A DNA stretch of 64,000 nt, taken from contig NC_081548.1 of the NCBI RefSeq assembly GCF_901000735.1, positions 1,302,001 through 1,366,000 of the forward strand, in the 5' to 3' direction. Positions within the stretch are counted from its first letter, which is position 1; each line of letters opens with the position of its first letter. A program made the translations under genes and the position numbers. Positions 23,358 to 35,858 of the stretch are shown one piece after another. A model generated the notes under the pieces. The model saw nothing but the letters and a program-made list of their open reading frames with translations. It did not search any database and was not told where the DNA came from. Source of the DNA: Corylus avellana. Lineage: Eukaryota > Streptophyta > Magnoliopsida > Fagales > Betulaceae.

Positions 23358-26300
23358 CTACATCTTTTTTGCCGCCAAAGATCCTGAAGTAGCCTGCCTT
23401 TGCTCAAGAAGTTCAGCCAGCACAGCGTCAATTTGGGCAAACACTTCCTCCTTGCAAACGCTTCCATGGATCTGGAGTAAAGCAAAAAAGGCCGCCGGTT
23501 GGATAATATCAAATAAAATCATACCAAGATGACAAGCACAATGTCCACAGAAATTTTCATTCATACAAGTTAACACACAATTATTGTCCAGCCAGGAAAA
23601 ACAAACACATGCAAATAATTCAACGATTCTACCATGCAAAGGATTTTTAGGCAAAAGATAAACCGAGGAAAATTGCTAACTACTTTGTTTTGTAGGCAAT
23701 CCAAGTACGGTGGCTTTATTGCCTTCTAGCATGATCTTTTGTCAAAGCAAAATGAAAAGGCAACTAGCTGCTCTCAGTGGAAAGCAGCATCCACAAAGGA
23801 AAGGGCAAACTAAGAAGTCACTATAAGCTTGGTAAGACTTTCTCTTACGCTGGATATTAACGATTTTCCATGAGAACGAAGCCAAGGTGCAGCAAGTAAG
23901 TTCAACCAACAGAATTTAAACTAACTGCAGCAAGCTACATGAAACCTACCTTTCAGCCGTTCAACTCTATCTACCTTGCAAACTAATAGCAGTTTATGCA
24001 AGTGTACCTTCAACAAATAGATGCATCTGTTTGTGTGTCCTGTGTTGGAAGAGAAGTGCTTTCGTTGCGAATATCTACTTTTAAAAAGAGGTGAATAACT
24101 AAGATGTCATTGTAAGCTGGAAATCATTGGATCACCACGAGACCGTTGTATGGAAACAGGTAAATTCAATCAGTTCTTAATCCAAACTAACTGATAACAC
24201 GAAGCCTACCTTTTGGGCAATCCATTCTATCTAGAGCATACCTCCATCAGAAATTTAGCAGCAGTGTTAGCTCTTACAACCTTGTCCGACATTCTATTCA
24301 GCCCTTCCTCTTAAGTCATTCTAGTGCCTCTCAAGGAAATTTGATATATGTTATCTTTTAAACATTATAGAGATGTTTCTACTACATTCTACCACTGAAA
24401 AATTGCAGGACAAACACGTAGGGATATCAGATTGGAAAATTCTTGGTCAATGTGTTTGAGAGAGAAATACAGATACTATTATATAGCAATAACTAAAAAT
24501 GCAATGCCTACCAAAATGAAATTTATAGCCTTGATTTAAGCAACAAACATTAGAATGAAGATGACAAGACAAAAATTAAGACAGCTAAAGGGGAAGAAAG
24601 GGTCAAGGTACATTAAACAAGGTACTTTTCTGATTGTTGCAAACTACATACCTAAAAAAACATATAAGAGAAGGATAAGATTCATCACAACAGCTCAGAC
24701 CAATTGTCACAGTACCATAATGAAGTAAGAGTTGGCTGATATGAATGTGTAGCGGTGACACTAAGAATAGAAGTTATATTTCATAAGTTGATTTTACATC
24801 CCAAATTCAAAACAACATTAAAATCAACAGGTCTTACTCTTATATCCCATTTTTTATCAATTGGTTTTTGAGTTCATCAGTCAAAAAATGTCCTTCAGAC
24901 AATATCAATGTTGTGGAGTGTCTCGTAGCAGCAGCTTTAACATCCCAATCACAACTATGAGTGCATGGACAGACACACCCATTCTTACAAACACGAAAAA
25001 AGAAAACAAAATGATACATAATAAGGTAAGAATTACCAACAATGGAGGAGGAGAAGTAAAAATGTCATGCAAGATGTGTAGCAGTCTAGTAATGCAAAAT
25101 CACTACGAGCAAAAACGCCATGCAAGATGAGTGTAGCAGTCTAATAAAGCAAAATCACTACATTTAGTATTTGATTAGCCCTTGTAGTGTCGCATATGCA
25201 ATGTGAGCACATTCAGGAACACGCACACAAGCACACTATTGTGTATGAGAGAGAGATGGATTAGGGTTGTTATATCACATGCCTTAATTGTTATGTCTGT
25301 ATACATTGAAAGTACTGCCTCCACGTTCTGATGATGAGTGCGCAGCCGCAACTTTACCTAAAAAATCAGGCCAAATAGGAAAGAAAAAAGATGGTCACTA
25401 AAACATTCATAACTAGGTAAAATGGCAGGAGATGAGCACAAACCAAGATTGACAATGGCTTTAGGGATAAACAATACAACCACCGAAGAACCCACAATTT
25501 TTCTGAAGCTGAAGACTAAAACTAGTTAGGATGGATTAGAATGTACCTTTTCTTCGGTATCATCAAATCGTTGGGTAAGCCTTGCAGCAATTTCTTCAGT
25601 CTCTGGGGGAGAATACTTCAAGTGGTATATCTTCCCAGTAACAGGATCTAACCTTCGTCCAACGACTCTCTCAACAAGAGTATCTTCAGGAACCTGCAAA
25701 TGTAGGTGCCCATATTCAATTACCATCATGGAAAGTCCACTTTAAAATTCCAAATTGACCAAATACCAAACTAACAAAGGGGTAAAAAACCCATAAATAC
25801 ACAAGATATCAGTCACACTTTACATCACCATATCGTACTACCAAAATGGATCTCCAAAGGTAATTTTAAAAAAATGAAAATCAAACGAATTAGTTAAGAG
25901 CCAGCATCAAGTTCATCTTTTCCTCATCCTAGCTGGTTGATACAATGTAAATTGATTGGTTACAGCACACCAACAGCAAGAAAAAAATAAAATCCTTACT
26001 TCTAGGAGAATGAAAAGATCTGGTTCAAACCCAAGTTCCTTAAGAGCAGTTGCTTGTGATAAGCTCCTTGGGTACCCATCCAAAAGCCAACCATTTTCCT
26101 GAGAATCAGACTGCAATAGCCGCTCCTTCACCATCTACAGGATCAAAATTAAGGAATCACCCGCAAGAGCATGATTATGTCAAACTAAAATAAATTGTCC
26201 CTACCGTGACAACTATCTCGTCTGGGACTAATTTTCCTTTCTCCATGAATTCCTTTGCTCGCCTCCCATTTTCACTACCAGCTGCAATTTCTGCCCTGAG

Positions 26301-28352
26301 TAAATCTCCAGCAGAAACATGCGCCAGACCATACTGCATATAGGAGGATGACTTGATTCAATCTGCTTTTCTTCAAGGGCAATTACGAAATGAGAAATTC
26401 ATGAAGTAAACCAGTACTTACATAAAAATGACACTAGTGATGGAGGGGAAATAATAATACAAACAATAATGACCTAAAAGGAATATCAAACAAATGAATG
26501 TCCAACTTATCTAGATAATCACCCACAATTACTAATGCAATCTAGGTAAGGCCAAGGTATGTCTCCCCATGAACCATTTGTATTTGAGTGTGTATCCTTG
26601 GGGGAGAAAAGGCAGAAATCTATTTGTAACTTTCAATCTAAACCCAAAGGATTCAGAGTAGAGAACTCTTCCATGCAGCCTAAGGTCAACCAAAAGGCAA
26701 ATTAGAATAAATATCCATGAACGAATCTTTAGCTCCAGTTAAAACTAGAAACACACCCTGCCAGTTTAATTTATGCTGCAGAACAATCTGGCATGTTTAA
26801 TTCCACATAGTTATCACACCTAATAAAGCAATCAATTTTACCCAAAAACAATCATTACTCTATTCTGACATGGTTAGTTCCCATCTAACCAGTCTCTATG
26901 GCGAAAAAGTAAGCTTTCTATATGTGATCAAATTCTTTTCAATGGCATTAGAAATTAGCTAATCCTTTTTTAGAAAAGTGTTCTAATTGAACAATCCCAA
27001 TTGTGCTGCATTTTTTTTAATAAGTACACGAATTGTGCCACATTCTTAAACAAGTGGCACACTGCTTACCCTTTCTCATTATGCATTCACAAACTAAATC
27101 CTCAGTGTCAAAAAGTGTGATCTTCTATCAAGTGGGAAATCAAGTGTATAAAATCCACCTTCGCCCAGGATTTTGTTCCCCCCCCCCAATGGAGGTTTAA
27201 ATCCTTCCCAAATGACCAACAATTCATCTAGAATGGTCAGAATATTGAACTATCAAATAGGGGCCATGCTTCATCAGAAATATCAAATGTCTACAGACTA
27301 TTGAGAACCGAGCCTTCTTTTTTGCACTCAAGCAAGCAACTTACAACCAATGACCTTCTTTTTCAAATTATCCACACCATAACACGATTTAAATGAGGAT
27401 TCATTTCAGACAAATTATGTATTCATATTTCCTCGACACCTTATTTTGCTAAAATTCTAAATCCAAGGTGCCCTTTAAAGTTTAAAGTTTGAACTGTAAC
27501 TGTCTCTAAATAAACGAAGGAAAACTCAAAAAGGACCAAGTAAGTGCTTATAATACACTGTATGGAGAGAAACACCTAGGAATCTCTAAGTGAACCTGGA
27601 TATAACAGGTAAGACACCATTCAACCCCATAGTTTTAAGCTTTGGGTTTGAGCATACTACTACTACGTGCATCGGGTTAAGTATTTAGTAAAATCACGCG
27701 AAAACATAGAAATAACCATTTTTTCAAACACAGTCCCAAATGGAACAATTTTCGCAATTTTATTTAAAAACGCAGTTTTTGAAGGGCCAAAAAGACTTAA
27801 CCAGTCACACTCACTTAACCAGCCATACTCACGCAGCTCACACTCACGCTTACATGTAAACTCCAACACATTCAACCCTAGTTACAAACAAACACATTCT
27901 GAGGGAAAAAAAAAAAAAAGCTTACTTTTTGAGTGATGAGCTCACACTGGGTTCCTTTGCCAGAAGCTGGAGCCCCAGATATCATAATCTTGAGAGGCTC
28001 TGGCTTCGTCGCCGACGCCATTACCTGCTCATAGTCACTAAAACACGATATCAATCCCATCTCACTCATTCAAAAAGGCATTTCCTCAAAATTACACTTA
28101 TAACAGCAAACATCGTATACACCAAGTGGCGTGTACCTTGAAATTATGAGCCCTGAGACGAGACCGGGCTAGGGTTCTGCCACGACGGAGGGAGATGTTG
28201 GGATTATTCGAGACGAATGACAATTGTGAAATGAGAGACTTTGGCGAATTTGTAGGGGAAGAGGATGAGGAGGAGGAGAGGGACAGAGAAGGGGAGCAAG
28301 GCTGAGGCCTTGGCTGTGTTATCGTTGAGAAATTCACGCCGCACGCCGCCAT
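23358..28352 (-). CDS. AMK2: Chloroplast-type adenylate kinase, copy B
   Basis: Same seven-exon structure as copy A: 28352-28137, 28024-27926, 26333-26205, 26134-26000, 25693-25547, 25357-25283, 23471-23358 (stop TAG), giving 304 residues. P-loop, AMP-binding and LID motifs are unchanged. Six substitutions separate it from copy A by hand comparison: D58G, V109A, Q130R, K161E, V266I and G301A; none falls in the P-loop or LID. All splice sites, including the GC donor of the last intron, are retained, so the copy appears functional. Its ATG lies only 86 bp from a 937-bp hAT insertion absent from copy A, which may affect promoter or leader. It may be a paralogue or the second allele of the same gene. 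Confidence 0.94.
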
Positions 28353-28438
28353 TGCGCTCTCCGTCGCTCTCTCTCTCTCTCTTTCCCTTTCTCTCTCTCC
28401 CCGGATACTCCAAGTCCTAGAGAAATAGTGCAAGCAAC

Positions 28439-29375
28439 TAGGGGTGGGCAAATTAACCGTTACCGTTTAACCGGCCGTCTACCGGCTTCAACCGAACCGA
28501 TATAAACCGTAGCCGATATGCCGATATCCTTATCGGTTAAAAAAAGTATACCGGAATTCGGTCCGGTCCGGTTAAGCGGTTCTTATCGGTTAACCGGTTA
28601 ACCGATAAGAAACCGGAATTTTTTTTTTTTTTTTTTTAAGTCCTAGTCCCAAAACGGCGCCGTTTAGTCTTTTAGAGAGGTTTCCAAATTCCCACAAGTG
28701 ACACAGGTTTCCGAATTTGTGTAATGGTGTTGCCCATGACTTATTTTCCTTTTGCTAAGTGACTTTAATTAGTTAATACTTTGTTTATTATTCATTAATG
28801 AATTTTATTTTAATTTGAGTTTGGGTAGGTTTGATGTTTTTTTTTTAAGTGATGGCATTTGATGAGATTTCTTTGCCTTTGGTAAAAACATTTTTCATTA
28901 ACTAGTTTTGCTAGTATAATTAGCATTCATTATGTTAATTAGTCCATTTGCTTTGGAAAAATGTATTTTATAATATTTTTAAAAAAAAAAAAAAAAAGTT
29001 GAAGTGGATCAATATAAAAAAGCTTCAATTTTTAGCCCAAAAAACAAATATTTGGGTCCCAACAAAAAATATTTGGTCCCTAAAACAACTCATTTTTAAT
29101 AAATTATTTTAGCCCAACAAAAAGTATTTGGGCTCTCAAAAGTCAAAAAAACTCATTTTTGGTTTTTGGCCCAACAAAATAAATCAATATAAAGCTCTCG
29201 GTTAAATCGGTTAACCGGTTTAACCGGACCGTTTAACCGTGTACCGTTTTAACCGAAATTATCGGTTAAAATTCTTATTGGTTCGGTATCGGTTAATAAA
29301 CCGTTTAACCGAAAATTATCGGTTAATAACCGATAAGGTCCTTAACCGGACCGTTTTGACCGATACCCAGGCCTA
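28439..29375. mobile_element. Non-autonomous hAT element, copy B only
   Basis: The 937-bp insertion begins TAGGGGTGGGCAAATTAACC and ends GATACCCAGGCCTA, giving hAT-type terminal inverted repeats. It is flanked by a perfect 8-bp duplication CAAGCAAC (28431-28438 and 29376-29383); copy A has one CAAGCAAC at the same place. Both subterminal regions are packed with short palindromic units (CCGGTTAACCGG, TTATCGGTTAA), probably clustered transposase-binding or methylation-prone sites. No transposase frame. It lies between AMK2-B and INH3-B, next to the AMK2-B leader. Confidence 0.95.
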
Positions 29376-30438
29376 CAAGCAACGGACAATTCTTATGGGC
29401 TGTGTTGGTCGACCACTGAATTGGGCTGTGATTAGAAGGATTAATTTGGCAAACCCCCCTCCCTTTTCCTTAATTTCACATCTTTCCTAAAAACATCAAC
29501 ATTTTTCAAAATTACTTTATTCACTTTTTTCTTACAAAAATCAACGCTTTATTTCACTTTTATCACACAAATCATTTTTTTATTATTATTTAAAGAAAAA
29601 ATTCAAAATAACATTTTTATTTTAAATGATTTAGAACAAATTAAATATGCACATGAGAATCATACACATTAACAGTCAATTAAAAATGTACGCGAGAATC
29701 ACAAATTCTAAAATATCAGTGATTTACATTAACTGTCTAGTTTGGTAGCTTTAATTGATTCATTGATGCCACTTATCTCAAATCTTGTTTCTCCAAACCT
29801 TAAATTTTAGATGACTTATGAACATTCCCAACAAGATTAGGTGAAATAACTATTCAATAAGTGCAATTTTATATTTTAGTTACTATTTTTTAATACATCC
29901 TTCAATTAATTCTATATTCTCTTCTTTATTTTCTTTAAATATTATTTACCTAAACCATGAACACCTCTCTATGAAAAAGAAACCTTTATTTTTTTAGCCA
30001 ATCATTGGTACCATACAGGAATAATCGGTAGAAGGCATGTTACCTTCAGAGGTAGTAGCTGAGCACAATATAAAATGTGTAGAATTTCTTGAATATCAAT
30101 AAAATGTTGAGGATTTCACTTTAAACTCTTAAATTATCAGGTATTTTGAGAAGACTCTCATAAATTTCAAAAATTCTTAATTGTATCCCTTGAACTTTCA
30201 ATTTAATGCAATATACTCCCTTCGTCAATTTTTAATTTGGTCTTTTTAGGGGTTTTGGTTTGGGTTTAATAGCAAAAATTAACGGAGAGGGTAAACTGCA
30301 TTAAATTGAAAATTCGAATGGTGAAAGTGAGTTTTTGAAATTTGAGGGTTTTCTCAAAATGCATAATAATTCATGGGTCATTTGTAAAGTTTCTCCTAAA
30401 ATGTTAATCATTTTATCAGTCCAATATTATTATTATTA

Positions 30439-30803
30439 GGAAAAAAATATCAAATTAGTCCTTTTAGTTTACCTGATTTACAATTAACTCATTGTGGTAT
30501 CAAAATGAATTCAAAAGTTCTTGAGGTATGCCAAAAATATAATTTAGTCTCTACAATCAAATTTCATCCACTAATTTAACAAATTTCGTTAGTATGACGC
30601 TGACTTAAATAGAACAAGTATCAAAATTTTATTAGATCTAACGTTCTACGCTATTAGAATCTGTTAAATTAGTGAACGGAATTTGACTGTAGGGACTAAA
30701 CTATTTTTTTGGCATACCTCATGGACTTTTGAGTTTATTTTAATACTACAAGGAGTTTATTACAAATTAAGTAAATCACAAAGACTAAATTTAGATTTTT
30801 TCC
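30439..30803. mobile_element. Mutator-like MITE, copy B counterpart
   Basis: Counterpart of 15527-15892 with the same long inverted arms and the flanking TTATTATTA duplication. Present in both copies, so it inserted before they diverged. Confidence 0.8.
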
Positions 30804-30853
30804 TTATTATTATTTATCTTAGTATAATAAATTTCATGTATAAAATTTTAATT

Positions 30854-30964
30854 TTTTTTTTTTTTTGACATGTCTACACAAGGGAAGGGGGAGAGGGGAT
30901 TCAAACTAGTGACCTCCGCTTCATGAGGCGTGGTTCACAGCCGATTGAGCTACTCCTTGAAGAC
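30854..30964 (-). mobile_element. tRNA-derived SINE, copy B only
   Basis: Read on the minus strand, this 111-bp insertion has an A-box-like TAGCTCAATCGG (30952-30941), a B-box-like GGTCACTAGTTTGAATCC (30914-30897) and a 3' poly-A tail (poly-T at 30854-30866). It is flanked by the 11-bp duplication AAATTTTAATT (30843-30853 and 30965-30975); copy A has one AAATTTTAATT at that site. It sits about 135 bp upstream of the INH3-B ATG. Confidence 0.93.
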
Positions 30965-31098
30965 AAATTTTAATTATTTAATTTAACACAAAAGCATCCG
31001 AACACCGAAGCTCCTGGCAGCATATTCCCTCGTCATTGTCGTTCTCAAAAGGCCTCTCCGACTTTCCCAAGCACAAACACAAACACATCGACTCCACC

Positions 31099-31452
31099 AT
31101 GGCGAGACCCATAAACGCGACGGCCAGACAAATCGCCTCCTCGTCCCCCACCGTCACCGTAACCCTAGAGAATCCCGCTTCATCGGCGTCCTCTCAACAG
31201 CCTCCACAACAGCAGCAACCGGAGACGCTGGTCCTCAAGCTCAACCGGAAGAAGAAGGTCACGTGGAAGGAGGGCACAGTGGACAACGAGTTTATGCAGA
31301 AGAAGAGTTCCAAGAAGTGCTGCATCTTCCACAAGGAGAAGCCCTTCGAAGACGACGACAGCGACCAAGACGACGACCACCACTACCACCACGACGACCA
31401 CAATCACAATCACAATCACAATCACGACGCCTCTTGTTCTAAGGACCACTGA
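31099..31452 (+). CDS. INH3: Protein phosphatase 1 inhibitor-3, copy B
   Basis: 117 residues, same architecture as copy A: KVTW docking motif, EGTVDNEF core, CCIF, and an acidic His/Asn-rich tail. The ATG at 31099 (CACCATGGCG) is the counterpart of the copy-A start; the frame stays open upstream but without another ATG. Differences from copy A are M5I and a changed His-rich tract ([12 protein letters not shown] in place of [11 protein letters not shown]). The copy-B promoter carries a SINE about 135 bp before the ATG and the hAT element further upstream, so its regulation could differ even though the protein is nearly identical. Confidence 0.92.
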   Translation: MARPINATARQIASSSPTVTVTLENPASSASSQQPPQQQQPETLVLKLNRKKKVTWKEGTVDNEFMQKKSSKKCCIFHKEKPFEDDDSDQDDDHHYHHDDHNHNHNHNHDASCSKDH

Positions 31453-32124
31453 TTGCTTTTGTAAGTCTACAGTTTTCTTCAATCTTCGGAATTCAAATTG
31501 TTGTTTGGATTGGTTGGGGGCATTCATCCATTAATCCAATTTTAATTTGAAGTTATTCTACTTTGATTTAGATTCGAGTTTTGATTGCTTACATTAGATT
31601 CTAGTTTGTTTCTAGTGTATCGTGTTCCAGGATCTGAGGAAGGATATGGAATTGTTTTCTTACATCAGGAATTATCAGACTCCATTACTTTTTTCTTTTA
31701 TTTTCAAGTTTCTTGCTTAAGAGTATGAATAATCTAGCCAAGCGTTTTTGTTTTGGATTGTGGTTGAGAGAAACTTTGCAAAAGCAATTCTTTATAAAGG
31801 TTATGTTCAAAAGCACTTATTCTCAATCCCATTAGAACTTTGATTGATGGGTTGGTAGCAAAGCGTTTTAAAAATGGGACCTTTGGGAAAATCAGAAAGT
31901 GGGAGGTTCATGTGTTAGAGGTCTGACCATCAAGTTGGCTAGGGTTGGACATGATCTCATAATTTTATTTATTTTTACACATTTTATTACAATAGATATG
32001 AATTTATTGTCTATATGTACACTTTGAAGTGATCAATTAAAACTAAATATGCTTGGGTTTGATTGCTGGTGTTCTAATCAACTTATACTACGCTTGGATA
32101 TAAGTTATAAGGCTAGAGTGAGCT

Positions 32125-32226
32125 TTCCCTAATTGGGGGTCTCTCCTCTATACTTTTTGTGTACTTCGGTTTCGCCCATGTGTGTTTTCTAATGGGATTG
32201 ATTTACTTATCAAAAATAAAAATAAA
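32125..32226 (+). mobile_element. 5'-truncated LINE 3' end, copy B
   Basis: Counterpart of 17095-17196. Here the target duplication is better preserved: GCTAGAGTGAGCT (32112-32124) and GCCAGAGTGAGCT (32227-32239), one mismatch in 13. Confidence 0.75.
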
Positions 32227-32239
32227 GCCAGAGTGAGCT

Positions 32240-34104
32240 GAGTGGCAAATATTCAAAGGTAGGAGACAAAAGCCTGTCTATTCGTTGACAGACTTCAATT
32301 TCTTTTGAGTACTAGCGTTTGTCTTAATTGCAATTTATTTTTGTTTCCTTGAGAGTGAGTTGGTATCTGTATATCCTTGCATTTCTGTTGTTTTGTTGCG
32401 TTTGCTTTAGCTTCCAGTTTCACGGTTACTTTTACAAGGTCTGAAGGAAACATTTGTGCAGCGTTCCCTCCTCGACCATGCAGAACTCAGGTGGTGATTA
32501 TGTTCTGAGAACAACTATTATTAGAAGCAGTGGCTCCAAATGCTGAAATCAACCACAAAAGTGAACAGAGTAACGGAGAAAATCAAGATTAGAATTTTAG
32601 TTTGTGCAGCAAAAGCTTGCTCTTCTTTGTAACAGTTCTTGTCTTCATATAAGTTGGGACAGTTGTATTGATTCTTGATCTTACTGACTTGGTCTATGCC
32701 TTTGTTGTCTATAACCCTCATTAATGGGTAAAACCAGTAACAAGCATGAATTGCTGTTGATATATTCACTAGCATCCATTTCTTTCAAGTTATTTGCTGC
32801 GTGTTAAATTCTGTATTTGTGCAATTGTTTGAGGGGTCCTCTTAAAACTTTAAAGGGCTTATGAGTTCTGAGCTATCTGTAATCCTTTACCAGTGATCTG
32901 TGGTTAGCTTAGATAGATGTGAGACATCAATTTTCTTTCTTTCTTTCTTTCTTCCTTCCCTTTTTTTTTTTTTTTTTTGGAGTGAGAAAATCATGAAACC
33001 ATTAAGCTTTTTGATTGACTATTATTTACGCAGATCTGGGAAGTTGGATAGGTTAGTTACTGATCTCAATAGAAGTAGTGAGTTTGAATATTTGAGGTTC
33101 AATGATGCAGTTAGCGATCATTGATTAGAACTTTTCTTGATAGGTTTAGTCTAAAAGCATCGATGCATTTAAGGTTAAGCTGCTTAGCATTTATAAAAAG
33201 CTCTTTGGATAAGCTGGTTACTCGATTGCAGGGGCGCTGTTTGTCTATGCAGAGGGATAGTTGAATAATTTGGAATGGGGGACATCTTAGTATTTGGGCA
33301 CTTGGGTGGTTCATCATTGTTCCAATACTAGCCAGTTGGAGTCCTTTGCAGTATAAAATGCATTATGATGACCTAGGAGGCTTATATGAAGCATGGGAAC
33401 TATGAGTCTCTTGCTGGGGCATTCTCTTGAGAATTCAAGTTCACCGTGTTCAATTTTTTTTTTTTCTTTTTTTCTTTTTTTTTTTCACTTTGGTGTGCTG
33501 TTGGTTTTCAATTGCCTCTGTTTTATGGCTGCTACAACAGAGTTTGGCTAGATTGTGTGATCATGGGTTTGATATAATATCCTAACAAAATCGAGTTTTG
33601 CATTGTTTAGATTTGAAGCGTGTGGTTTTGCACCCTCTTGGCTTCTAAGAGCCGTTTGTGACACTTCAGAAAGTTAGTCCTACATTGGAAAAGTGATTAC
33701 CCATGTTGAGTGGTGGATTATAAAGGTGTTCATGTTAAGTCTCACATTGGTTTCTTATTAGATGATAGTGAGCTTTATAAGTAATTTTAGAGAGTTTCAA
33801 TTGTAACTTGATTAGTCATCTTGGAGTGATAGTGCATATGTGTCTGGCGCTTTTCTTGGGTTGTGAAACCCCAGAAAGTTAGTCTTACATTGAGAAGACG
33901 AATTACTCACATTATGTGGGTGAATTATAAATATGCTAATAAGTGTTACGTCCAACATTATAAGTACTATTGAGTGTTAAGTTCCTTATTAAGTAATATC
34001 GAACTTTATAAGTGATTTTAGATCAATCATTATATTTCCACATTTTGTAAAACCAAGGTTTACAACCAAGGCTGGCTTGATATTTTTTTTTTTTTTGAAC
34101 GAAG
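32240..34104. other. Non-coding DNA, copy B
   Basis: Counterpart of 17210-19079; no gene seen. A T/C-rich stretch at about 33457-33485 replaces the (ATT)n tract found in copy A near 18420. Confidence 0.45.
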
Positions 34105-34350
34105 TCTTATTCTCATTTAAACCGAAGAAACCAAAGGATCAAGAAGTGGCAAGAATCACTTCCCTCCTTACAATACAACAGATACTTGGTGGAATATCTT
34201 CCATCCAGGTAGAAACTTTGCAAGCCCGTGCCGCAAAGTTGGCGTCCCGTAATACATGGGAAAACATAGATGACCCTAGAGATATCAGCCAAGAATGTAT
34301 CCCATCCACAAAGTGCCCAAACGGGCGCATGCATGGTTGCACCATCGTCA
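34105..34350 (-). pseudogene. RNase H-like C-terminal fragment of a retroelement, copy B
   Basis: Minus-strand counterpart of 19080-19330 with MFSHVLRDANFAARACKV and WMEDIPPSI retained. Truncated LINE-derived remnant. Confidence 0.7.
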
Positions 34351-34950
34351 GGGCTAACTTAATATATTTTGAGGCCTAAGGTGAAAAGTTTAAGTGAGGC
34401 ATTTTTCTTATATTTAAATATTAATTAAATAATATTTATTTTAATATTAATATTATATATATATTTTTTAAAAAATCATTCTTTCTCACTTTTTGGGATG
34501 CAAAATTTATTGTTGTTAGAAATTTTAGCTACTCAATGCTCCTCACAAGGCCAAAAAAATATCTAACCACAACCTTCAAGAATGAAACATTTAAGATTGG
34601 ATATTATTTAATAATGTCTTTATTATTATTTGATACTCTTATTTACTACTATCAATTTTGTAAGCTTTATTTATTTCGGAATGTTGAGAATCTAATGATA
34701 TTAATGATATGTTTTTTTTTAAAAAAAAAATTAAGTAGGGCCTTAATTAAAACATATATATTGACGGCAATTAGGTCTTTATTATTATTATTATTATTAT
34801 TATTTGTTAAATTAGGTCCTTATTAAATTGGGTGCCTTTTTAAAATTATTTATTTACCATGGTTAGGGGTCTTAATTAAAGAATATGGACGGTAATAAAG
34901 GGTTTAATTTTTTTTATGAAATGATTTTTTTTATTTATTAATATTTATTA

Positions 34951-35316
34951 GGGTAAAGTGTACTTAACCCCCTCAAACTACCACTTCAATGATAATCTAC
35001 TCCCCAAACTATCAATTGCAACAATTTACCCCACAAACTACCAAAACAATGACAATGTACCCCGATTTTTAACAAAATGACGAAATTACCCTTACTAAAA
35101 TAAAAATAAAATACTAAAATTTAATTTTTTTTCCAAATTTTAAAGGTATTTTTGTCTTATTGAAAATTCTAAAGGAGTAATTTCGTCATTTTGTTAGCAT
35201 TGGGAGGTATATTGTCATTGTTTTGGTAGTTTAGGGGGTACATTGTCGTAATTGATAGTTTGAGGGGTAGATTGTCAATAAGGCGATAGTTTAAGGGGGT
35301 TACGTGAACTTTACCC
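34951..35316. mobile_element. Mutator-like MITE, copy B only
   Basis: A 366-bp insertion with terminal inverted repeats GGGTAAAGTGTACTTAACCC and GGGTAAAGTTCACGTAACCC (right end, reverse strand). Flanked by the 9-bp duplication TATTTATTA (34942-34950 and 35317-35325). Copy A keeps the empty site near 19910. It is nested in the hAT-like remnant that both copies share. Confidence 0.92.
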
Positions 35317-35626
35317 TATTTATTAATTATGAACCTTATTAAATTGGGGCCTTAGGCGGCTGCCTAATCCGCTTAGGGTTGAGGTGGCTCAATTAATGCA
35401 TAGTGGTGTGCCCACCACCCATCATAGACTGACCTGCACTCAAGTCTTTTTCCTACTCATTTCTTTGTCAAAGGAAATAAAAAGACAGCACAAATTAAAG
35501 TATATATCAAAAGTTAAAAAGACTAGTGATTAACAATTTGCATTCACATTAAAAAGTATATATACTCCATTCCACACGTGTAGAACGTGTGCTAAAGTCT
35601 TTTTTGGTGTTTTTGTCGAGCACTAA

Positions 35627-35858
35627 GAGCCAGTTTGTGATTGCGTTTGAAAAATAGAGCTTTTAAGTCAAAAAAAGCTTTTGGGCAAAAGTTTCATTTT
35701 TAAGTTTTTGCCAAAAGTGCTTTTTGAACCTTTAAAAGTACTTTTAATCATTTTACCAAACGAGTACTTTTTTTTTTTTTTTTCTTTTTTTCTTTTAAAT
35801 GAACTTTTTGAGTGTTAAAGTACTTTTAGACCACTCAAACGCAATCCCAAACAGGCCC
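35627..35858. mobile_element. Foldback MITE, copy B
   Basis: Counterpart of 20231-20464. Ends GAGCCAGTTTGTGATTGCGT and AAACGCAATCCCAAACAGGC form the terminal inverted repeat. Confidence 0.6.
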
